From Azospirillum soli (GTDB lineage Bacteria > Pseudomonadota > Alphaproteobacteria > Azospirillales > Azospirillaceae), in the NCBI RefSeq assembly GCF_017876165.1, contig NZ_JAGINQ010000009.1:1-64000 (forward strand): a stretch of DNA of 64,000 nucleotides, written 5' to 3'. The notes beneath the pieces were generated by a model. It saw only the letters and a list, made by a program, of their open reading frames with translations, did not search any database and had not been told where the DNA came from. Made by a program: the position numbers and the translations under genes. Numbering within the stretch: the first letter of the stretch is position 1; the number at the start of each line of letters is the position of its first letter. This document shows positions 42,964 to 51,610 of the stretch, in pieces.

Positions 42964-43098
42964 GACCACGCTCTCGCCTGAATTCTTGTTGTTGTTCAAT
43001 ATCCAGGGAATTACGCGGGTGTGGTCAAGCGCTTTGGCCGATTGCGGCGTTTTGCTGCAGACCGAGCGTGGAACGGACGGTGTCGACACGGAACTGGT

Positions 43099-43575
43099 TC
43101 AGGCGGCGGCGACCCAGCGGCGAATGGGCGTGCGCGACAGGGAGGAATTGCTGTAGGCCGCGACGTGGGAGATCTCCGCCCCGACCCAGCCGGGCAGCGG
43201 CACCAGCTGGTCGGGATGGGACAGTTCCACCTCCGCGATGACCAGCCCGGCGTTGTCGCCCTCGAACACATCGATTTCCCAGCACAGGCCGCCATAGGTG
43301 ACCCGATAACGGGTTTTCTCGATCAGCCCTTCGCGGCAGGATTCACGCAGCAGACGCGCGGCGTAATCGGCCGCGATCGGGTATTCCAACTCTTCCCGGC
43401 ACAGGCCGCGACGGCGGCTTTTCACCGTGATGGTGCCATGGTCTCCGGCCAGCCGGACCCGGACCGTGTTCTCGCCATCGGAAGGAAGATAGCCTTGAAC
43501 GATGCGGACACCGTCCCGGCAGAATCGGCGGACGTCCTTGCGGACCAGAAACCGTCGCTCGATCTCGATCGCCAT
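43099..43575 (-). CDS. CYTH-domain phosphohydrolase
   Basis: A 158-residue single CYTH domain, the triphosphate-tunnel fold. The signature EIERRFLV (residues 4-11) is ExExR where most members have ExExK. Other tunnel residues are visible in RVRLAGDHGTITVKSR and IEKTRYRV, and the acidic EVELSHPDQ lies near the end. Family members hydrolyse inorganic triphosphate or thiamine triphosphate. The start at 43575 is typical (MAIEIER). It appears monocistronic. Confidence 0.93.
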   Translation of the reverse strand: MAIEIERRFLVRKDVRRFCRDGVRIVQGYLPSDGENTVRVRLAGDHGTITVKSRRRGLCREELEYPIAADYAARLLRESCREGLIEKTRYRVTYGGLCWEIDVFEGDNAGLVIAEVELSHPDQLVPLPGWVGAEISHVAAYSNSSLSRTPIRRWVAAA

Positions 43576-43761
43576 GGCTCTCGCCTTTCGGCATATTCCG
43601 TCGCCCGAAGGCTATCCGGATCGATGTGGCGGCGCAACAATGCGGGGCGCACATGCCGGTCGGCGCAGCCATGCGGTATTACCACTTCTCCCCACAATCC
43701 GGCACGCGCGCCCGGCACGCCGACTCCGAACATCAAACCCGATTTCGTGTAGAGTGGGGCC

Positions 43762-43977
43762 ATGTCCTTCGATCCGACCCCCTGGCTGATTCTGTTCGCG
43801 CTGTACGGCGCCCCCCTGCTGCACATCCTGCTGTCCCCGCGCGGCGGGCCATGGCGGCCGCCGCCTGGATCGCGCTGCCCCTTCGGGCCGCGGGTCGGGT
43901 GGCTGGTGATGGTGCTGATGCTGGGGCCGGTCGGCTGGCTTCTGTTCGCCCTGCGCCGCCCCCAACGCCGGGGCTGA
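43762..43977 (+). CDS. small two-helix membrane protein
   Basis: A 71-residue protein with two hydrophobic helices (WLILFALYGAPLLHILL and VGWLVMVLMLGPVGWLLFAL) separated by a Pro/Gly/Arg loop with one Cys. GGGG lies just ahead of the ATG and a 10-bp hairpin follows the stop by 7 bases, which supports a genuine gene. The layout is reminiscent of PLDc_N-type small membrane proteins, but the match is weak. The function is unknown. Confidence 0.65.
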   Translation: MSFDPTPWLILFALYGAPLLHILLSPRGGPWRPPPGSRCPFGPRVGWLVMVLMLGPVGWLLFALRRPQRRG

Positions 43978-43984
43978 GAACGAC

Positions 43985-44027
43985 TCGGCGGGAGTCCCCG
44001 GACCTGCGGCCCGCTGGCTCCCGCCGA
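43985..44027. terminator. hairpin after two-helix membrane protein gene
   Basis: A 10-bp perfect stem, TCGGCGGGAG (43985-43994) and CTCCCGCCGA (44018-44027), with a 23-base loop lies between the small plus-strand gene and the tiny minus-strand gene at 44079. Confidence 0.65.
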
Positions 44028-44078
44028 ATCGAAACTCCCATCAAGCACAGGCCGTCGAACGGCCGTTGATCGCCTTTC

Positions 44079-44156
44079 TTACCGCAGACCCAGGAAGGAC
44101 AGGATCAGCAGAACAACGACGATGACACCGATGATGTAGAAAATGTTGGCCGGCAT
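44079..44156 (-). CDS. 25-residue single-helix membrane peptide
   Basis: A 25-codon gene with an excellent ribosome binding site (GGAGGAGA 9 bases before the ATG). The product starts MPANIFYIIGVIVVVLLILS and ends FLGLR, one transmembrane helix and almost nothing else. The position just downstream of the DUF3309 gene on the same strand and the perfect Shine-Dalgarno make it likely to be translated. Such peptides often tune larger membrane complexes or the stress response. I know no named family. Confidence 0.68.
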   Translation of the reverse strand: MPANIFYIIGVIVVVLLILSFLGLR

Positions 44157-44270
44157 TCTTGAAGTCTCCTCCATCGATTGCCCCGTGAAGGGGCGGTTCT
44201 CGCCACGGTGGGCGGCATCGCACGGACAACGGGGCGCCGCCCCGGACGTTCCGGCCCGGCGATTTCGTCG

Positions 44271-44429
44271 CTAGATCCGTCCCATCAGCAGCAGGACGAT
44301 CAGGATGATCAGCAGCACGCCGACGATCCCGCTCGGGCCGTAGCCCCAGGAGCGGCTGTGCGGCCATGCCGGAACCGCACCAAGAAGCACCAGGATCAGG
44401 ATGATCAGCAGTATGGTGCCGACGCTCAT
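44271..44429 (-). CDS. DUF3309 small membrane protein
   Basis: A 52-residue member of DUF3309. Two hydrophobic helices (TILLIILILVLLGAVPAWP, then GIVGVLLIILIVLLLMG) flank the family signature SRSWGYGPSG. GGAGG lies 5 bases before the ATG. Members are common in soil alphaproteobacteria and may be induced by stress; the function is unknown. It precedes the 25-residue membrane peptide gene by 114 bases. Confidence 0.88.
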   Translation of the reverse strand: MSVGTILLIILILVLLGAVPAWPHSRSWGYGPSGIVGVLLIILIVLLLMGRI

Positions 44430-44566
44430 GGCATCCTCCGATATGACGGAAACACAATGAGCAAAACGCGAACTCGACTTTTTTGTTCCTACAATGCGCG
44501 AGTGCTTGGCCTCGACGCAGAACGATAGGGCGAATTGGAACATCGCCTTCGGGTGCCGAAATTACG

Positions 44567-46222
44567 TCATCCAATCGGCCCGCCGCGTCGCGGCGACCGC
44601 TTCCACAGTTTGAGGAACAGCGACAGCTTCTCCCGCCCGTCGAGCCGTTCGTCCGACAGCGCCTCCAGAAAATCGGCCAGACGCTTGGACTTCACGACGC
44701 TATAGACGATCAGCCCCACCGTCGGCACCAACACCGCCAGGAACAGCAGGACCCGCGTCGCCAACGGCTCGTCCGCCGACGCGATCAGGTTCATGCCGAG
44801 GAAGCCGGTCACCAGCGTTCCGATGGTGCTGACCACCGTCACCACGGTCAGACGCAGCACCGTGTTGGCCTGTCGGCGCAAGCCGTCGCTGTCGAGATAG
44901 TCGCTCATATCCTGCACCTCGTCGCGGATCTCGGCGTAGAGGCGCTCCGTCGCCAGATGCCCGGACCACAGGCGGAACAGGTCGCGCAGCGGTCCCTGGA
45001 TCGACAGTTCATGGAACCAGTAGCGGTGGGTGAAGCGCAGGAAAATTTCGAACACCTGCCGGATGTCGCGCTTGAAGACCTTCACCGTTTCGACTTTGCC
45101 GATATCCAGCCGGCTGACCGCCATCACCAGACGGTCCGATAGCATCAGCAGCGCAGCGCGGTGGAAATGCGCGACCAGCCCCAGCAGGAAATACTGGTGC
45201 CGGAACTGCCCGAGCAGCCCCGTTTCGCCATCGGTGTAGAAGGGATCGCCGTCCGGCCCGACCATGACCATCGCGTGCCCGCAGCACAGGATCCGGCTGC
45301 GCGTCCAGCCGCCCTCGACCGCCGGATCCCAATAACGGTCGTAGCAGTAACGTTGCTCGAACCCGTCCAGAAAGTTCGGCGCGAAGGGCAGCCTGTCCCT
45401 TTCCCCCGGCGCCGTCGCGAAGGCCAGCCGCACCCAGTCGGCACGCGTCAGCCGCTCCGGCTCGTCCAGCGACAGATAGGCGACCGCCGGCATCCGCTGA
45501 TACTCCAACGGCCGGTAGCGCAGCAGCCCCGGCTCGCCCGAATGGTGCAGCACCAGTGGACGCAGCAGGAAAGCCCAATGCGCCGCGATGTAGGGCGCCC
45601 GGTTCCGGCAGACGAAGGACAGGTACTTGTCCTTGCACTCGTAGTCGGAGACGGCCAGCACCGTCCCGTTCACGCCGATCCATTCCACCAGATGCGGGCA
45701 CTGCACGCCGGCGCCATCCGCGCTCCACCCCGACGGGTAGGTGCGGCCCAGCCGGAACAGCGTGTCCTGCACCTGGGGCAGCGGCATGTCCTCGCCCACC
45801 ACCTCCACCACCAGAATGGCGATGTCCACGTCGTGGAAGAAGTACAGGTCCACATGCGCGATGCCGAGGGTCAGCACCGCCTCTCCCCTGCGCAGGGTGA
45901 CCCTGACGCCGGCCACGTCCCGGCGCCGGAACACCCGGATCGGTGAGCCGCCGTAGCCCGGCCGGAGATCGCCCGTGGTGCCTTCGCCGTACAGGAAGCG
46001 CTGCACATAAGGCAGGAAAGCGACGAATTCGCTGTAATGCCGCTCCTTGAAGTCGGCGGGGTCGAGGGTGAACTCGTCCACCACCTCCTGCCACGCGCAA
46101 TCGGGGCCACCCAGCCATTCCCAATGGTTCTGGATTTGAGCGTCCGCTTTCAGCGGCATCAGCTGCACGGGCCACAGCAGGATTTCCCGGAACTTGCGCA
46201 CCCGAATCTTATCGTCCGTCAT
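44567..46222 (-). CDS. CorA-like membrane protein with very large N-terminal domain
   Basis: A 551-residue protein. The last 100 residues form two transmembrane helices with the CorA selectivity motif GMN at 476-478 (GTLVTGFLGMN). The preceding helix (VFKRDIRQVFEIFLRF to VQDMSDYLDSDGLRRQANTV) matches the CorA stalk. The first 370 residues are much larger than in ordinary CorA (total about 320) and contain AHVDLYFFHDVDIAILVVEV and many aromatic residues. It is probably a divalent-cation channel with an enlarged sensor domain. It is divergent from the ABC exporter. Confidence 0.85.
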   Translation of the reverse strand: MTDDKIRVRKFREILLWPVQLMPLKADAQIQNHWEWLGGPDCAWQEVVDEFTLDPADFKERHYSEFVAFLPYVQRFLYGEGTTGDLRPGYGGSPIRVFRRRDVAGVRVTLRRGEAVLTLGIAHVDLYFFHDVDIAILVVEVVGEDMPLPQVQDTLFRLGRTYPSGWSADGAGVQCPHLVEWIGVNGTVLAVSDYECKDKYLSFVCRNRAPYIAAHWAFLLRPLVLHHSGEPGLLRYRPLEYQRMPAVAYLSLDEPERLTRADWVRLAFATAPGERDRLPFAPNFLDGFEQRYCYDRYWDPAVEGGWTRSRILCCGHAMVMVGPDGDPFYTDGETGLLGQFRHQYFLLGLVAHFHRAALLMLSDRLVMAVSRLDIGKVETVKVFKRDIRQVFEIFLRFTHRYWFHELSIQGPLRDLFRLWSGHLATERLYAEIRDEVQDMSDYLDSDGLRRQANTVLRLTVVTVVSTIGTLVTGFLGMNLIASADEPLATRVLLFLAVLVPTVGLIVYSVVKSKRLADFLEALSDERLDGREKLSLFLKLWKRSPRRGGPIG

Positions 46223-46369
46223 GGCGCACCTCCCCCGCTTGGGATCCTAACAGCCCGACGTACAAAGGAGGGAATTTTGCGACACGGCCGCGCGGCAATA
46301 GCTCGTTAACCATAACGGCGGATGGTCGGCTCAAATTTTAACCAAAGCAGCCCCTCCGCGAGATTGCTC

Positions 46370-48154
46370 ATGGCCGTAAAGCCCACCGCCGCCGGGCCCA
46401 CCTCCACCGGACTTTTCGCCCTCTACGCCCGCGTGTTCCGTGAAGCGAAACGTTTCCGTCCGCACCTGACGGGCCTGCTTCTGCTCGGCATGCTCGGCAC
46501 GCCCATCGGCCTGCTGATGCCGCTTCCGGTGACCATCGCCGTGGACAGCGTGATCGGCGGCAAGCCGTTGCCCGGCGCGGTGGCGTCTTCGGTGCCGGCG
46601 GGCCTGCTGGACAGCCCGCTGCTGCTCGCGGTGGGGCTGGTGGTGTTCGTGGCGCTGCTGACCCAGTTGCACGGCCTCGCCGACCGCCTGCTGCGCGACT
46701 GGACCGGGCAGCGCATGGTCGCCGACTTCCGCGCCAAGCTGTTCCTGCACGCCCAGCGCCTCGCCCTCGTCCGCCACGACAGCAAGGGCATTTCCGACGC
46801 GCTGAACCGCATCGAGGACGACGCCAGCGCCATCCAATGGCAGATCAGCCATGTCATCCTGCCCTTCGTTACCTCGGCGGCCTATTTCGTCGGCATGGTG
46901 TGGGTGACCGCCCTCATCAACCCGAAGCTCGCCATCGTCGCGCTGGCCGTGTCGCCGCTGTTCGCGCTGCTGACCGCCCTGTCGCACCACCGCCTGCGCA
47001 GCCGCTGGGACGCGGTGTGCGAGAAGGACAGCGCCGCCAAGTCGGTCCTGCACGAAACCCTGTCCGCCCTCCGTGTCGTCCGCGCCTTCGGCCAGGAGGA
47101 GCGCGAGGTGAAGCGTTTTGCCGAGCGCACCGACGACCTGATCCGCAGCTTCATGCGCGCCGCTGTGGCGGAAAGCGGCCTGGGCTTCCTGGTCTCCGTC
47201 CTGCTGGCCTCCGGCACGGCCGCCGTTCTCTACATCGGCGTCACCGACGTGCAGGCGGGCGTGCTGACCGTGGGTGAACTGCTGCTGGCCCTGTCCTACC
47301 TCGCCCAGCTCTATCAGCCGCTCCAGAACATGGGCCATCAGGTAGCCGCCCAGCAGAAGCTGATGGCCAACCTGCGCCGCGCCTTCACTCTGCTGGACGA
47401 GACGGCCGACCCGGCCGAGCGACCGAACGCCAAGCCGATGCTGCGCGCCATGGGCGACATTGCCTTTTCCGACGTGTCGTTCGACCACGGCACCGGCCGT
47501 TCGATCCTGCGCGACATGACCTTCGCCATCCCGGCCGGCAGCCGTGTGGGCATTGTCGGCAAGTCGGGCGCCGGCAAGTCGTCCATGATCGGCCTGCTGA
47601 CCCGCCTCTACGACCCGAAGACCGGCGGCGTGTACCTCGACGGCAAGGATCTGCGCGACCTGCGGCTGGCCGACCTGCGCCGCCAGTTCGCCATCGTCGG
47701 GCAGGACACGATCCTGTTCTCGACCACCGTCGCCGCCAACATCGCCTACGGCCGCCCCGACGCGACCATGCGGGAGATCGTCGCCGCCGCGAAGGCCGCC
47801 GACGCGCACGACTTCATCATGCGCCTGCCGGAGGGTTACGACACGCCGGTGGGCGAGCGCGGCATGCGCTTCTCCGGCGGCGAGCGCCAGCGCATCGCGC
47901 TCGCCCGCGCCTTCCTGTGCGACGCGCCGATCCTGATCCTGGACGAGCCGACCAGCGCTGTGGACCAGCGCACCGAACAGGCCATCATGGACGGCGTGGA
48001 GCGCCTGATGGAGGGCCGGACCACCTTCATGATCACCCATCGCCTCGCCACGCTGCGCGACTGCGACGTGCTGATCGAGATGGAAGCCGGCCGCATCACC
48101 AACGTCACAACCGATGTTCGCCAGTGGGTGTCCGGAATGAGTCTGGCCGCGTGA
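46370..48154 (+). CDS. ABC exporter, fused membrane and ATPase domains (MsbA-like)
   Basis: A 594-residue half-transporter. Six transmembrane helices lie in residues 20-320 and an ATPase domain in about 350-590, with Walker A GKSGAGKS, Q loop VGQDTILF, signature FSGGERQR and Walker B ILILDEP. The His switch is in MITHRLA. It homodimerises and exports a lipid, peptide or drug-like substrate that cannot be specified. The start MAVKPTAAG at 46370 looks natural; an upstream ATG at 46322 would add 16 residues. It appears to be a single gene. Confidence 0.92.
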   Translation: MAVKPTAAGPTSTGLFALYARVFREAKRFRPHLTGLLLLGMLGTPIGLLMPLPVTIAVDSVIGGKPLPGAVASSVPAGLLDSPLLLAVGLVVFVALLTQLHGLADRLLRDWTGQRMVADFRAKLFLHAQRLALVRHDSKGISDALNRIEDDASAIQWQISHVILPFVTSAAYFVGMVWVTALINPKLAIVALAVSPLFALLTALSHHRLRSRWDAVCEKDSAAKSVLHETLSALRVVRAFGQEEREVKRFAERTDDLIRSFMRAAVAESGLGFLVSVLLASGTAAVLYIGVTDVQAGVLTVGELLLALSYLAQLYQPLQNMGHQVAAQQKLMANLRRAFTLLDETADPAERPNAKPMLRAMGDIAFSDVSFDHGTGRSILRDMTFAIPAGSRVGIVGKSGAGKSSMIGLLTRLYDPKTGGVYLDGKDLRDLRLADLRRQFAIVGQDTILFSTTVAANIAYGRPDATMREIVAAAKAADAHDFIMRLPEGYDTPVGERGMRFSGGERQRIALARAFLCDAPILILDEPTSAVDQRTEQAIMDGVERLMEGRTTFMITHRLATLRDCDVLIEMEAGRITNVTTDVRQWVSGMSLAA

Positions 48155-48269
48155 TCTCACGGCGGCAAGACCGGCAGGCCGTGACATCGCGTACGCGTTA
48201 ACCTTCACGAAAGCCGCCGCCTTCTACCGTTTGCGTTCGAACAGCCTCGGGACGGATGGAGCTTCGGGA

Positions 48270-48923
48270 ATGGCGCGCTGGTTTGGGCTTCTGCTGCTCG
48301 GCTTCCTGCCCTTTGGCACCGCCCTGGCGGACGAGCCACCGGCCACGACCTGCGCCGGTGATGGTGGCGGGCGCCGATGCACAGCCTCCATGGTGCAGAG
48401 CTTCGCCAACAACCGGGGCGGCCTCAACGAGGTCAGCGTCAGCGTCGTGCGCGACGCCGCCTGCACCACCCTGCACATCGTCTTCGACGCGCCCATCGCG
48501 CTCGACCGCCCGGTGTCGCTGACGGCGGACGGCGCCCCGCCGCAGCGCTTCTACACGCCGGGCGAACTGGCCGACCTCGCCCGCGCGCTGGACGGCGGCG
48601 CTCAGCCCCTGTCGCCCGCACCGGAGGTCGCCAGCTTCCTGACCCAGGTTTCCACCGGCGCCATCGCTGACGCCGATGCCGGCCCGGAGATGATCAAGCG
48701 CTTCGCCGCCATCAAGGAACCCCGCCGCGTCGGCCTCACCTGCGGGCCTATGGAGCGACTCCAGCCATTGATTCACGCCGGCCACCCGCTGCGCCTGGAA
48801 TTCCAAGTGGAGCCGCGCGCCGTCACCCAGGTCTATCACTGGCCGAGCTTGGGAACACGGACGGTGGATCTGCGCCTGGAGGAGCTTCTGGCCTCCCTCG
48901 ATGTGGCGATGCCCGGTTCGTGA
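48270..48923 (+). CDS. secreted protein, unknown function
   Basis: A 217-residue protein. A signal peptide at residues 1-20 (MARWFGLLLLGFLPFGTALA) is followed by an exported domain with five cysteines (two near CAGDGGGRRC, then one in AACTT and one in LTCGP). The domain has LHIVFDAPIALDRPVSLTADG, a stretch that looks like an immunoglobulin-type or bacterial invasion-like beta fold. No family is recognised. The ATG at 48270 fits the signal peptide. Its nearest neighbours are unrelated in direction and function. Confidence 0.75.
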   Translation: MARWFGLLLLGFLPFGTALADEPPATTCAGDGGGRRCTASMVQSFANNRGGLNEVSVSVVRDAACTTLHIVFDAPIALDRPVSLTADGAPPQRFYTPGELADLARALDGGAQPLSPAPEVASFLTQVSTGAIADADAGPEMIKRFAAIKEPRRVGLTCGPMERLQPLIHAGHPLRLEFQVEPRAVTQVYHWPSLGTRTVDLRLEELLASLDVAMPGS

Positions 48924-48998
48924 GGCTGAACCCCATCGCTTTTGAGGGTTAATCGAATTGCCTCCTTGACATATCCCTGTATTCTCGACGGAAGTACA

Positions 48999-49068
48999 CA
49001 GTTGTGATGGGTGGAGCGCGCCCTTCGGCGCCCCCATCATCACAGCTGCCGGTATGAGGACACCGGCA
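48999..49068 (+). promoter_or_regulatory. structured leader of PPP phosphatase gene
   Basis: Two adjacent stem-loops lie in the 5' region. The outer stem is CAGTTGTGATG (48999-49009) with CATCACAGCTG (49038-49048), one G-T-type mismatch, and encloses a small GC hairpin. The second stem is TGCCGGT (49047-49053) with ACCGGCA (49062-49068). They end 33 bases before the GTG start, so they may control translation or transcript stability. Confidence 0.45.
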
Positions 49069-49100
49069 TACAGGGTCATCACGCGGGAGGGGGGCGGACG

Positions 49101-49865
49101 GTGTTCGGCTTTGCGCGCAAACTGTGGTCAGAGCCGGAGCCCATCGCGGCGTCGGTGCCGCGCGGGGTGCGTGTCTACGCCGTCGGGGACATCCACGGCC
49201 GGCTCGACCTTCTCGACCAGATGCTTGGACAGATCGAGCGCGACGCCGCAACGGCAGGCGATCTCGTCAAATACATCGTCTTTCTCGGCGACTATGTGGA
49301 CCGTGGCCCGCATTCGAGCACGGTGATCGAGCGGCTGGCCGGCGGTCCCTCGCCCGGCTTCGGGGCCATCCACCTGCGCGGCAACCACGAAGCCGCGATG
49401 CTCGACTTCCTGGAGGACATTCGGGTCGGGCCGAGCTGGATCACCTACGGCGGCGGCGCCACGCTGGGCAGCTACGGTGTCATGCCGCCGGCCGAGGATG
49501 CCCCCGCCGAGGTTCTGGCCGCCGCGCAGGAGCAGTTCCGCGCCGCCCTGCCCGCTCATCATCGGACGTTCCTGAAGGGCCTGCGGAACAGCGTCACCAT
49601 CGGCGACTACATGTTCGTTCACGCGGGCGTCCGCCCCGGCGTGCCGCTGGACCGCCAGGACTCGCTGGACCTCATCTGGATTCGCGACGAGTTCCTGAAG
49701 TCCCAGACCGACCACGGCAAGGTCGTCGTTCACGGCCACACCATTGCGTTGCAGCCGGAAATCCGGCCGAACCGCATCGGCATTGACACCGGTGCCTTCG
49801 CCACCAACCGGCTTACCGCCCTGGTCCTGGAAGACACCGACCGCCGCTTCCTCTGTACGGTTTGA
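49101..49865 (+). CDS. PPP-family serine/threonine protein phosphatase
   Basis: A 254-residue metallophosphoesterase of the bacterial PPP type (PrpA/lambda-phosphatase-like). Metal-binding motifs are GDIHG at 29-33, GDYVDRG at 63-69 and GNHE at 94-97, followed by FVHAGVRP and VVHGHT. It dephosphorylates Ser/Thr or His-phosphoproteins or ApnA-type nucleotides in the cytoplasm. The start is the GTG at 49101 with GGAGGGG 5 bases upstream; earlier starts would translate the structured leader. It is convergent with a small hypothetical gene, 6 bases apart. Confidence 0.93.
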   Translation: MFGFARKLWSEPEPIAASVPRGVRVYAVGDIHGRLDLLDQMLGQIERDAATAGDLVKYIVFLGDYVDRGPHSSTVIERLAGGPSPGFGAIHLRGNHEAAMLDFLEDIRVGPSWITYGGGATLGSYGVMPPAEDAPAEVLAAAQEQFRAALPAHHRTFLKGLRNSVTIGDYMFVHAGVRPGVPLDRQDSLDLIWIRDEFLKSQTDHGKVVVHGHTIALQPEIRPNRIGIDTGAFATNRLTALVLEDTDRRFLCTV

Positions 49866-49871
49866 AGACCG

Positions 49872-50303
49872 TCACGCCGACGGCGTCTCCGGCACGCCCT
49901 GGGTCAGCAACGTGGTCAGCCAGCGGAAGTCGTTGGGCACGTTGTTGGCCCTGAGGGCACTTTCCACCACCTGAAGGGCTTCCTCGGGCTTCGGCGGATG
50001 CGGATCCGGAGTCTGCGCACCATCGCCTCCGTCCGCCTCGCCGACGCTCTGGGCAAAAACGCTGACCGCGCCGACACCAAGACGGTGCTGGACCGTGGGA
50101 GCGGGTGACACCGACGTCGCCAGCATCTCGGCCGGCTCGGCACCGGCCGACGCGCCGACGCCGTTTAACTGCTCCAGCATCGCCGAGAATTGACCGGCCA
50201 GGTCCCCAGCCTGACGAGGCGCACCCGTGCCTTTGCGCTCCAGAAGCTCTTCAGCCCGGATGCGCATCAGCTGGGTGGCGTCGCTGTTGGCCATCATCGT
50301 CAT
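49872..50303 (-). CDS. hypothetical protein, 143 aa
   Basis: A 143-residue protein. The N-terminal 50 residues are helical (ATQLMRIRAEELLERKG, then FSAMLEQLNGVGA). An Ala/Pro/Gly-rich linker follows (60-105), and the C-terminal helix pair (PEEALQVVESALRANNVPND, then FRWLTTLL) resembles a small interaction domain. No signal peptide or catalytic motif is visible. The ATG at 50303 (MTMMANSD) is preferred. The gene is convergent with the phosphatase gene; the function is unknown. Confidence 0.65.
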   Translation of the reverse strand: MTMMANSDATQLMRIRAEELLERKGTGAPRQAGDLAGQFSAMLEQLNGVGASAGAEPAEMLATSVSPAPTVQHRLGVGAVSVFAQSVGEADGGDGAQTPDPHPPKPEEALQVVESALRANNVPNDFRWLTTLLTQGVPETPSA

Positions 50304-50485
50304 GGGAACTACCCTGCGGCGTTCGGCAACCACGACGAACTAAGCAAAAACCGGACCACGGAATGTCACAAGGGAACGCCAAACGTTCGGCGCGGCCTTA
50401 TCCCTCAACTCGGCAGAATTTTCCGCCTTACCCGGCAAAAACGTCCACAGGGGTGGGCAGTTTTCTCCCACCCCCAAGTCGACCT

Positions 50486-50974
50486 TTAATCGCGAAAGTT
50501 GATGTATTGAAGCGGTTGTTCGATCTTCATGTTGCGGACCAGCTGAATGGCCTCTTGCAGATCGTCGCGCTTCTTGCCGGTGACGCGCAATTCATCCCCC
50601 TGGATGGAAACCTGGACCTTCATCTTGCTGTCCTTGATCCCCTTCACAATGGTTTTGGCGAGGTCCTGGGCAATGCCCTGCTTGACCGTGACCACGTGAC
50701 GCAGTGCGTCTCCCGCGGCGCGCTCCGGCTTCTTGGAGAAATCCAGCGCGGCCGCTTCCAGCTTGCGGCGCGTCACGTAGACGCGCAGCAGTTCCTGCAT
50801 CTGCTGAAGCTTGGGCTCGTCGTCGGCCAGCAGGGTGATGTCGTTCTCGTTGCGCTCGACGGTGCAGCGGGAACCCTTGAAGTCGAACCGGGTCTCGATC
50901 TCCCGGCGGACACCGGCGAGGGCGTTGTCGATTTCATGGATGTCGGTCTTGGACACGATGTCGAACGACGGCAT
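50486..50974 (-). CDS. yajQ: YajQ-family nucleotide-binding protein
   Basis: A 162-residue protein that matches YajQ over its full length: MPSFDIVSKTDIHEIDNAL at the start, IETRFDFKGS, then VSIQGDELRVTGKKRDDLQE and QPLQYINFRD at the end. Homologues bind cyclic di-GMP or other nucleotides and RNA and affect stress response and virulence. It is cytoplasmic. GGGAAGAAGC precedes the ATG. It is probably monocistronic. Confidence 0.96.
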   Translation of the reverse strand: MPSFDIVSKTDIHEIDNALAGVRREIETRFDFKGSRCTVERNENDITLLADDEPKLQQMQELLRVYVTRRKLEAAALDFSKKPERAAGDALRHVVTVKQGIAQDLAKTIVKGIKDSKMKVQVSIQGDELRVTGKKRDDLQEAIQLVRNMKIEQPLQYINFRD

Positions 50975-51048
50975 GGCGGCTTCTTCCCTTGAGGGCTGTC
51001 GATTTTGCCGGAACCGTAGACGAGGCCGCCCCCTATCTCAAGTCGCCC

Positions 51049-51573
51049 TTATGTTGGCTGCCCCGGATGCTGGAACTCGATGCCCGGTCCGCCGTTGCCG
51101 GGGCTGTTCTGATAGGGTTTGTCCGGCATCTTCGGCTGCGGCTGCGCGTAGAAGCGCGGTTCGCGGTCGTCCCAGGACCGCTCGAACGGAAGACGCATCA
51201 TCGGCTGCGTGCCGTTGCGCTGAGCCTCGCGCTGGGCCTCCTGAAGCTGTTCGGCCATCCGGCGGTCCCAGGGCAGCCGGTACAGGTTCGGCTCCTGCTG
51301 CCACAGCAGCGTCAGATAGATCGCCTCGTTCTCCACCACGGTGGAGCTGAGCACCGTCGCCTCCTCCACGTGGGCGCCGAGCCACTCCAGAGTTACCGGC
51401 TTCGCCCGGCCGAGCAGCGTGGCCGGCGCGGCGTAGACCGCCGGCAGCATCAGCGCGAACAGCACCAGAATGATTGCCCGCGCCATCCGGTGGCGCGCCC
51501 AGCGCAGGGCCGACAGCACCAGAAGCAAGGCGACGATGGCGACGAAGCCGAACAGAACAGTGAGGCTTTCCAT
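51049..51573 (-). CDS. membrane protein of ExbB-like operon, unknown function
   Basis: A 174-residue protein. One or two N-terminal helices (LFGFVAIVALLLVLSAL and MARAIILVLFALMLPAVY) are followed by a soluble part (about 60-174) with RLPWDRRMAEQLQEAQREAQ and a Pro/Gln/Gly-rich end. It is 37 bases downstream of the DUF2135-like gene and is the last of three genes with the MotA/TolQ/ExbB-type channel gene, so it is probably an accessory component of that complex. No family is recognised. Confidence 0.78.
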   Translation of the reverse strand: MESLTVLFGFVAIVALLLVLSALRWARHRMARAIILVLFALMLPAVYAAPATLLGRAKPVTLEWLGAHVEEATVLSSTVVENEAIYLTLLWQQEPNLYRLPWDRRMAEQLQEAQREAQRNGTQPMMRLPFERSWDDREPRFYAQPQPKMPDKPYQNSPGNGGPGIEFQHPGQPT

Positions 51574-51610
51574 GGCACACCCCGAGAAAGGCGGGTGAAC
51601 GGACGACGGA

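Noticed and set aside
46331-48208. 625-codon open frame antisense to the ABC exporter
   Set aside because: Shadow of the exporter gene; His/Gln/Asp-rich composition and no motif.
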